DNA of 64,000 bases from Chitinophagaceae bacterium. Its GTDB lineage: Bacteria; Bacteroidota; Bacteroidia; Chitinophagales; Chitinophagaceae. The stretch covers positions 1 to 64,000 of the forward strand of contig JAMLGT010000007.1 of assembly GCA_023957755.1 (NCBI GenBank), written 5' to 3'. Below, piece after piece: positions 45,601-52,090 of the stretch. Each line of letters begins with the position of its first letter. The first letter of the stretch is position 1. The notes under the pieces were generated by a model. The model was not told the DNA's origin. It saw only the letters and a program-made list of their open reading frames with translations, and did no database searches. Made by a program: the position numbers and the translations under genes.

Positions 45601-46916
45601 CAGCCTCCTTTGAATCTTTCGCTCAAAGGAAAAATATCGATCTGCAATTTGAAGTGGACCCACTTCTGGAAGAAATGCTCAATGAAGGAAAAACAAAGTT
45701 TTACTTTGATGAGGACATGATTGAAAAAATCATGAACAACCTGTTGTCCAATGCTTTCAAATTCACCGGCGAATCAGGACAAATAAAAGTTAGTTTGAGG
45801 ATAGATGAAACAAAAAAAGATTTTCTCGAATTTTCGGTTAAAGACAGTGGTGTAGGAATCCCTGCCGAAAAGCTGATAAATGTTTTTGACAGGTTTTTTC
45901 AGGCAGACAGCTCAAATGAAAAACGATATGAAGGAAGTGGAATAGGTTTGGCTTTATTGAAAGAATTAACAGACCTGTTGGGTGGAGAGGTAGCCGTTGA
46001 AAGTGAAGTGAACAAAGGAAGCACCTTCTTTTGCCTCCTGCCGTTCAACAAAAAGATTATCACTAGCAAAACAGCTCTATCCCCTCATCAAACTCCAATT
46101 AAGATTTCAGAACCCACTGCCGATCAGCCGAAACCACTAAGTCAGACAACCACAGGCCACACTGGTAACGTGATTCTCATTGTGGAAGATCATCCTGATG
46201 TCAGAAAATACATTAAGGGAAAATTAGAAGACTTCTATTCAGTGATTGAAGCTGGCAATGGCACAGAAGGTTTACAACTGGCCCAAAGCGAGATCCCTGA
46301 CCTCATAATCAGTGATGTGATGATGCCCGGTATGGATGGCTTTCAACTTTGCGAGAAATTGAAGACCGATAACCTGACAAGCCATATCCCCATTATCCTC
46401 CTAACTGCCAAAGCAGAAGATAATGACAGGATGGCCGGACTTGAAACCGGAGCTGATGCCTATCTGGTGAAACCGTTTAACTCAATAGAACTCAACATCA
46501 GGATAAAAAAACTAATTGAACTCAGAAAGAAATTAAGGACTAAATTCAGCGATAAACTCGTGATAAAACCAAGTGATATTACCGTCACTTCGCTTGATCA
46601 GGAGTTTATGAAGAAGCTAATGTCCTCTATTGAAAACCATATTAGTGATGCCAAATACTCGGTAACGCAATTAGCCGGTGAAATGAACATGAGTGTCTCA
46701 CAACTCAACAGAAAATTAAAAGCACTTATCGAACAATCGCCCCAGAAACTCATCCGCTCCATCCGCATGCAAAGAGCACTTGAACTGCTGAAAAATGATG
46801 CAGGGAATATATCTGAAGTGTCGTGGGAGGTTGGCTTTGAAGATCCCTCCTATTTCAGCCGGGTATTCAAGAGCTACTACGGGTGTCACCCTTCAGAAAA
46901 GGAAAAACTTCCCTAA
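42678..46916 (+). CDS. Hybrid two-component system sensor/regulator (HTCS)
   Basis: This 1412-residue one-protein signalling system has an N-terminal signal/anchor (about 15-33) and Reg_prop propeller repeats (about 40-740, starting [40 protein letters not shown]). A Y_Y_Y domain (about 760-838) precedes a [21 protein letters not shown] membrane helix and a HisKA domain with [13 protein letters not shown] (His901). Then come HATPase_c ([28 protein letters not shown]), a receiver ([14 protein letters not shown], Asp1213; conserved KPF) and an AraC-type double HTH (about 1310-1410, [21 protein letters not shown]). It senses an extracellular ligand and directly activates transcription. In Bacteroidota such proteins usually control the adjacent locus, here the exported hydrolase island. 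Its kinase core is unrelated in sequence to K1-K8 and lacks the palindromic element. Confidence 0.95.
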   Translation: [1412 protein letters not shown]

Positions 46917-47536
46917 AATGTCTTCCGGGATAATTTAGGAAATACGCCACCTGTTAACAGTCGGATATCCCCTAGCCCACTCCAACTACTTTTCAATGAA
47001 AGCAAAAGCCTAAATCTTGAATGTAACTCAGATAAAAACGTCACACCACTTGCTAACCCCGGATTCAACCGGCTTGCTAGCTCTCCAGCACACCAGGATG
47101 CCCAAAAAATCCTGTTTTACGACCCAAAAGTCCTACAAGGCAGTTCCACACCCTTTATAATTTCGACCCTGGTCTGGCAAATGCCAACAAGTAGAGAAAG
47201 AATTTGACCAATAAGGCCAGGCTACCCGAAATGAAGTTATGGGAATTGGACAAGGTAGTAAAAAGGTAAGGTCTTGAAACAAATAGTTAAAGTCAGTGTG
47301 TTGGCAGCGTCATGTTTGAAAGCCCAAACTACACGAAAAGTGTGAGCGAATATGAGTATGGGAATGGGAGATTAAACTATTAGTGCAAGACAATTGAGTA
47401 CAGGATTATGGTAAACTTTCTTTCAGACCCGCTTTGTCATCAGGGATTAGCCAAACGGCATTTTATGATTTGTACCCTATGCGATTGAAAAGTGAGTATA
47501 AATAACCGGATTCCATAACAGATAAATTTAAAGACT
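46917..47536. other. Long intergenic region, no gene recognised
   Basis: These 620 bp contain no ORF with recognisable features, no tandem repeat and no clear terminator. The region lies between the HTCS gene and the hydrolase island, so it is the natural place to look for the HTCS binding site. Confidence 0.5.
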
Positions 47537-47806
47537 ATGGCACACATTTCAAGTTCACCGGCAGCTCCCCGTTATCACAAATACCAGCAAACTTTGTCAC
47601 AACACATGCGTTTAGAAAGCAAAAGGCATCCAGTTGGAACATTCCTGTCTCTCTGCGCAATTCTATTAGTTATAGTCATCACCACATACTTAATTGGCCA
47701 AATGCTGATGTCTTTCCATGATCAGGCACAGCAGTCGATAAATTCTTCATCCTACAGCAGTTCCATGTCAATCGATAAGGCTATAAACATTCTTCAGAAA
47801 CAATAA
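47537..47806 (+). CDS. Small single-pass membrane protein, unknown
   Basis: The 89-residue product has a Ser/His/Arg-rich cytoplasmic N-terminus (1-35), one hydrophobic helix (FLSLCAILLVIVITTYLIGQMLM, about 37-59) and a polar Ser-rich tail. No family is recognised. It ends 11 bp before the M1 peptidase gene, so the two are likely cotranscribed. It could help localise the peptidase, but this is only a positional inference. The length and composition favour a real gene over chance. Confidence 0.6.
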   Translation: MAHISSSPAAPRYHKYQQTLSQHMRLESKRHPVGTFLSLCAILLVIVITTYLIGQMLMSFHDQAQQSINSSSYSSSMSIDKAINILQKQ

Positions 47807-47817
47807 TTCCAACTATA

Positions 47818-49743
47818 ATGTGGAGCCAATTTAATCTTAAAGCGATAATACAAATCGCAACCATAATACTTATCTCTACCGGTAGCCATGCACAATCACT
47901 TTACCGGCCGCGCAATGTTAAAGTAGCATTCGAAAATGGAACCCGATCTATGAATGGCAATCCCGGTCCGCATTACTGGCAAAATCTCAGCAATTATGAT
48001 ATCAGCCTGACAGTCGCGCCTCCTGATCGTACCATAAAGGGTTCAGAAGAAATTACCTATTTCAATGAGAGTCCGGATACTTTGAAGACGATCACCTTTC
48101 GTCTTCTGAAAAACTTCTTTATGCCGGAAGCCATTCATTTCATTAGCATGGATAGTTCTGTGCTTACCTCCGGAGTACATATAGACAAGTTTGCTATTAA
48201 TGGTGTGGTCAGTTCCTGGCAAGCACCCTCCGATCACTTTACCTGGCAGGATGTGGACTTAGCTCATCCATTATTGCCAGGGGATACGATACGTTTCTCC
48301 ATTCAATGGCATTTTGACATCTCATCGGTTTTTAACGGACCCGACAGAACAAAAAGATCAGCTGTGCTGAGGTCGGGAATGGCAGATTCTACTACCTGGT
48401 CGGTGGCTTATTTCTATCCGCGGATAGCCGTATATGATGATGTTACCGCATGGGACAAATTGGAATTTACTGGAGCTCAGGAGTTTTATAATGATTTCAA
48501 TAATTACATCCTGAAAATAAATGCGCCTGCCAACTATATTGTATGGGCAACCGGTACCTTACAGAATCCTGATGAAGTTTTACAGCCTCACTATGCGCAG
48601 TTACTAAAAAAATCCATGACTTCAGATGAAGTGATTCACATTGCGACACCGGATAATTTGAAAAGGAAAAATATCACCACGCAAACTAAAACCAACACAT
48701 GGATATGGAAGGCAAACGACGTTACCGATGTAGCCTTGTTTATAAGCGACCATTATAACTGGGATGCTACCAGTGTGATCGTGGATAAAAATACCGGACG
48801 GCGCAGCAGTGTGCAGGCTGCATATAATGATGCTTCACCCGGATTTCATCAGTTAGCAACCATAGGACAAAACGCGTTAAGCCAACTTTCGCAAAACCTG
48901 CCCGGAACGCCATATCCCTATCCCAAAATGACGGTGGTGGAGGGTTTCAGCGGAATGGAATATCCGATGATGGCTAATGTTGGTTTGAATATAGCCGAAG
49001 AAAAAATAGCCAGTGAAACAAACCATGAAATCGCGCATACCTATTTTCCCTTCTATATGGGTATAGATGAAAGCCGCTATGGCTTTATGGATGAAGGATG
49101 GGCTACATTTTTTACAGAGGTTATGGAAACCCGGATGCCTGTAATGAAGAGACAACTTGCATCATGGACTAAGCTTTGGCTGGGAAATCTTACCCAACGC
49201 AGTCAATTGCCTGTTGCCAGTATCGCCATTCAACCTTTAGAAATACCCTATCTCAGCAATGCTTACGTAAAACCTGCGTTGGCCTACTTAGCTTTAAAAG
49301 AATTGTTAGGTGATCAGTTATTCAAGAAATGTCTTCAGGGTTATATCGCACGCTGGCACGGGAAACATCCGATCCCGTGGGACTTCTTTAATGTCTTCAA
49401 TAATATCTCCGGAAAAAATCTGAACTGGTTTTGGAACAGTTGGTTCTTCTCACATGGTTATGATGATTTGGGAATAGAGAAAGTGGTAAAAACACCAACC
49501 GGTTATTCAGTAACAATAAAAAATGTAGGCGGTTTTGATATTCCATTTGATCTGAAAATAAATTATGCAGATGGAAGTAAAGAGAACATTCACAAATCAC
49601 CGGTGGTATGGAAAGACAATCCTGAACACATTTTGGTGAATGTAAAGACGAACCGGAAAATCAGTTCACTGACCATTGACAACGGCATTTGGATGGATGC
49701 GAGTGAGAAGGATAATGTGTGGAGGGAGAGTAATCTTAAATAA
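47818..49743 (+). CDS. Exported M1-family metallopeptidase
   Basis: This 641-residue protein has an N-terminal signal (to about 25, ending GSHAQ) and an N-terminal beta domain (SLTVAPPDRTIKGSEEITYFNES). The gluzincin catalytic core has HEIAH (His403, Glu404, His407) and the third ligand Glu426 in FMDEGWATFF, 19 residues after His407, as in M1 enzymes. The exopeptidase motif GxMEN appears as GMEYP, so aminopeptidase specificity may be altered. A C-terminal beta region (VKTPTGYSVTIKNVGGFDIPFDLKI) follows. It should hydrolyse peptides in the periplasm or outside. It is followed immediately by a broken dehydrogenase tail. Confidence 0.9.
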   Translation: MWSQFNLKAIIQIATIILISTGSHAQSLYRPRNVKVAFENGTRSMNGNPGPHYWQNLSNYDISLTVAPPDRTIKGSEEITYFNESPDTLKTITFRLLKNFFMPEAIHFISMDSSVLTSGVHIDKFAINGVVSSWQAPSDHFTWQDVDLAHPLLPGDTIRFSIQWHFDISSVFNGPDRTKRSAVLRSGMADSTTWSVAYFYPRIAVYDDVTAWDKLEFTGAQEFYNDFNNYILKINAPANYIVWATGTLQNPDEVLQPHYAQLLKKSMTSDEVIHIATPDNLKRKNITTQTKTNTWIWKANDVTDVALFISDHYNWDATSVIVDKNTGRRSSVQAAYNDASPGFHQLATIGQNALSQLSQNLPGTPYPYPKMTVVEGFSGMEYPMMANVGLNIAEEKIASETNHEIAHTYFPFYMGIDESRYGFMDEGWATFFTEVMETRMPVMKRQLASWTKLWLGNLTQRSQLPVASIAIQPLEIPYLSNAYVKPALAYLALKELLGDQLFKKCLQGYIARWHGKHPIPWDFFNVFNNISGKNLNWFWNSWFFSHGYDDLGIEKVVKTPTGYSVTIKNVGGFDIPFDLKINYADGSKENIHKSPVVWKDNPEHILVNVKTNRKISSLTIDNGIWMDASEKDNVWRESNLK

Positions 49744-49755
49744 AGAATATGGGTG

Positions 49756-49856
49756 AGTGACGAGGAAGGGTAGCTGCTGTCGGTGCGAATAAAGAATCAT
49801 TGATAAGGATATTGGAAGGTATAAACCTGAATGTAAGAAAGTATATAACACAATAA
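49756..49856 (+). pseudogene. Remnant of a short-chain dehydrogenase C-terminus
   Basis: Adding one base at 49768 restores a frame that reads SDEEWVAAVGANKES and then LIRILEGINLNVRKYITQ, followed by a stop (49854-49856). It aligns without gaps to the last residues of the intact dehydrogenase at 18075-18947 (SDEDWIAGADIDEET, then WIAMMEGMHLDVRKYLTRF), with 15 of 32 positions identical by eye. As found, it has a stop after SDEEG. Nothing of the rest of the gene remains: the M1 peptidase stop is only 12 bp upstream. It is a relic of a deleted paralogue, not a copy of the intact gene. Confidence 0.8.
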
Positions 49857-49882
49857 ATAATTCAATCATAAATCAATAAACC

Positions 49883-50818
49883 ATGAAACAGAAAAAAATA
49901 TTTATCCTTCTCTTGCTGCTGATTTCATTCAGCATCGCTACTATGGCACAGACAAAGAAGGAAAATACAAAGCTGCCGCCGCCGATCATTGATGGGCATT
50001 TCCACACTTTCAAAATCAGGCCGGGTGGGAAAATGGATTACCTGAATGTATATTCCCCAAAATCGCAGGCAGAGTATGAAAAGCAATTGGTAGCCGCCTT
50101 AAACAAATACAATATTTATGCAATTGCAAGTGGCGACGATTCTGTTTTGCAATCCATGAAACAAAAGGAACCCAAAAGAATACTTCCCAGTAAATTAATA
50201 TGGTCGCCAAAGGCTGTGGACATGGCTCAGTTGCGACAGGAGATAAAGGATAAGAAATGGGATGCCATTGGCGAATTGCTTTCTCAGTATGCCACACTAC
50301 CCGCTAACGATCCTTCTTTGGATCCGCTTTATTCATTGGCCGAAGAGATGGATATTCCGGTGGGGATACACATGGGCCCCGGTCCAATGGGCGCTGCGTA
50401 CATTCCTATGTTTAAAGGTTACAGGATGTCGCTCACTCATCCTTTTTATTTAGAAGATGTATTGATAAAACATCCAAAGCTCCGGCTGTATGTGATGCAT
50501 GCAGGTTATCCCATGATTGACGAAATGCTTGGTATGCTGTACGATTTTCCCCAATTGTATGTGGGCATTGCTGCTATTGACTGGATATTTCCAAACAGGA
50601 AAGAGTTTTACCGTTACCTGAAAACATTGGTGGATGCAGGGTATGAGAAAAGGATATTGTTTGGTTCCGACGAAATGGAATGGCCGCAGGGAATCGGTAT
50701 GGCGATCAAAAATGTTCAGGAAGCGCCGTTTCTTACTGAAAGTGAGAAACGTGATATTCTCTTTAACAACGCAGTACGCTTTTTTAAACTGAATCCCGCT
50801 GATTTCAGAAATAATTAA
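49883..50818 (+). CDS. Exported amidohydrolase (Amidohydro_2 type)
   Basis: This 311-residue protein has a signal peptide (MKQKKIFILLLLLISFSIATMAQ). The TIM-barrel amidohydrolase starts at IIDGHFHTF (metal-binding HxH) and continues with PVGIHMGPGP, LTHPFYLEDVLIKHPKLRLYVMHAGYP, a WIFPNRKEFYRYLKTLVDAGYEKRILFGSDEMEWP segment carrying the late Asp ligand, and FNNAVRFFKL. It belongs to the PF04909 type, which includes hydrolases and decarboxylases. Export suggests hydrolysis of an environmental substrate. It follows the M1 peptidase after the dehydrogenase relic and precedes the alpha/beta hydrolase. Confidence 0.88.
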   Translation: MKQKKIFILLLLLISFSIATMAQTKKENTKLPPPIIDGHFHTFKIRPGGKMDYLNVYSPKSQAEYEKQLVAALNKYNIYAIASGDDSVLQSMKQKEPKRILPSKLIWSPKAVDMAQLRQEIKDKKWDAIGELLSQYATLPANDPSLDPLYSLAEEMDIPVGIHMGPGPMGAAYIPMFKGYRMSLTHPFYLEDVLIKHPKLRLYVMHAGYPMIDEMLGMLYDFPQLYVGIAAIDWIFPNRKEFYRYLKTLVDAGYEKRILFGSDEMEWPQGIGMAIKNVQEAPFLTESEKRDILFNNAVRFFKLNPADFRNN

Positions 50819-50840
50819 TTAATCCTAAATACAAATCATC

Positions 50841-50906
50841 ATGTCTGTCAAATTCCCAACAATAATTTTCACAATGCTGTTTATGTCAACAAGCCAAATA
50901 TTATAG
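50841..50906 (+). pseudogene. Orphan signal-peptide fragment
   Basis: A 21-codon frame MSVKFPTIIFTMLFMSTSQIL starts with ATG 22 bp after the amidohydrolase stop and ends in TAG just where a mature protein would begin. It has the composition of an export signal but no cargo. The best reading is the 5' stump of a deleted secreted-protein gene; a real short peptide is possible. Confidence 0.5.
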
Positions 50907-50961
50907 TTTCCGGTTAAGCTTTAATAGCTCATAAAATTTATCAAACCAAAAAAAATCAATT

Positions 50962-51876
50962 ATGAAAAAAGTATCTATTAGCGTGTTGTCGCTTTTATTT
51001 GGCGGTGCGTTTAAAGCAGAGTCCACCAATGAAACACCAAAAACTTCCGGTTATTACATCTCCGGCGGGGGCGGGGCACAATTATATGTAGAAGAATCGG
51101 GCAAAGGCGCTCCGGTAATATTTTTATCGGGCGGTCCGGGATTAAACCCGGAGTATATACAGCCGGTCTGGAGTCATTTTGTAGATAATTATCGTTGCAT
51201 TGTGCTGCACCAGCGAGGTACCGGAAAGTCGCTTATTCCCGTCGTGGACGCATCCTCTATTTCTATGGATAATTATGTAAATGATCTGGAAGCGTTGCGG
51301 CATCATCTTCAGGTGGAAAAACTGACCTTAGTTGGGCATTCATGGGGCGGCATGCTGGCGATGCTATATCTCTCAAAAAAGCCGGCGCATACAGAAAAGT
51401 TAGTACTGATAGACCCCGGTGGATTTACAATGAGCACCATGCAGGATTTAAGTGCTAATATGGCTGCAAAGCTGGATGAGGAGGGTGTGGCAGAGCTTAA
51501 AAAAGCCGGTGAAGGCCACATGCCAAATATGACAGCCATCTGGCCCGGTTATTTTTATCATAAAGATCGCGCGATGGCTACACGGCATCTGGCAAAAGAT
51601 TCGGTTGGCCAGGAGGGAATCAATGGACTGGCTTTCGCAGGTTTTTATGCCGGCTCCGACGAAATGGTGGCTTCTTTAAAAAGGACTGCCCACAGCCCTG
51701 TGATTCTGATTAAGGGAAAAGAAGATCCCATAGGTGAAGCCACCACCGATGAAATTAAAAGTGTATTGCCGCAAACTGTCATCCACAAAATAGATAAGTG
51801 TGGGCATCTGCCCTGGATGGAAAACCCGGAACAGGTTACGGAATTCTTCTCCCTATTGGCCGAAGCGCTGAAATAA
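50962..51876 (+). CDS. Exported alpha/beta hydrolase, prolyl-aminopeptidase-like
   Basis: This 304-residue alpha/beta hydrolase shows the oxyanion motif SGGPGLNPEYI, the arm HQRGTGKS, the nucleophile elbow GHSWGG and the late His in IDKCGHLPWMENPEQ, with an Asp in IKGKEDPIGEA. HGGPG-like and HQRGtGxS motifs are typical of the proline iminopeptidase group. A short hydrophobic N-terminus (MKKVSISVLSLLFGGAFKAES) may be a signal. The expected activity is release of N-terminal residues from peptides or hydrolysis of small esters. It fits with the peptidases around it. The gap to the next gene contains another orphan signal-like frame. Confidence 0.88.
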   Translation: MKKVSISVLSLLFGGAFKAESTNETPKTSGYYISGGGGAQLYVEESGKGAPVIFLSGGPGLNPEYIQPVWSHFVDNYRCIVLHQRGTGKSLIPVVDASSISMDNYVNDLEALRHHLQVEKLTLVGHSWGGMLAMLYLSKKPAHTEKLVLIDPGGFTMSTMQDLSANMAAKLDEEGVAELKKAGEGHMPNMTAIWPGYFYHKDRAMATRHLAKDSVGQEGINGLAFAGFYAGSDEMVASLKRTAHSPVILIKGKEDPIGEATTDEIKSVLPQTVIHKIDKCGHLPWMENPEQVTEFFSLLAEALK

Positions 51877-52003
51877 AATAAGGGGATGGTAGTGAAGTCC
51901 GTGAAAGGTTGCGGGTGATTGCATTGAACAGAGCCTGGTTTTCCAAAAAGCCGATCCCCTGATATCTGAATAGAACAACAACGTCATTCAGATTAAATTT
52001 TAA

Positions 52004-52087
52004 ATGATGAAAATAAAAGTAATCTTTTGGGTGATACTGCTTCTCCGCGGCTTCAAGGTTACAGGACAACAAAAAAACAAACTATAA
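52004..52087 (+). pseudogene. Second orphan signal-peptide fragment
   Basis: A 27-codon frame starts MMKIKVIFWVILLLRGFKVTGQQ, a standard Bacteroidota signal with a GQ cleavage end, and stops after KNKL, 3 bp before the next ATG. It looks like the stump of an exported protein whose body was lost, fused directly upstream of the second M1 peptidase. A leader peptide role is possible but not supported by codon content. Confidence 0.5.
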
Positions 52088-52090
52088 AAA

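Noticed and set aside
46917-47536. Relic gene between the HTCS and the hydrolase island
   Set aside because: Scanning all frames by eye gave no stretch resembling the neighbouring families.
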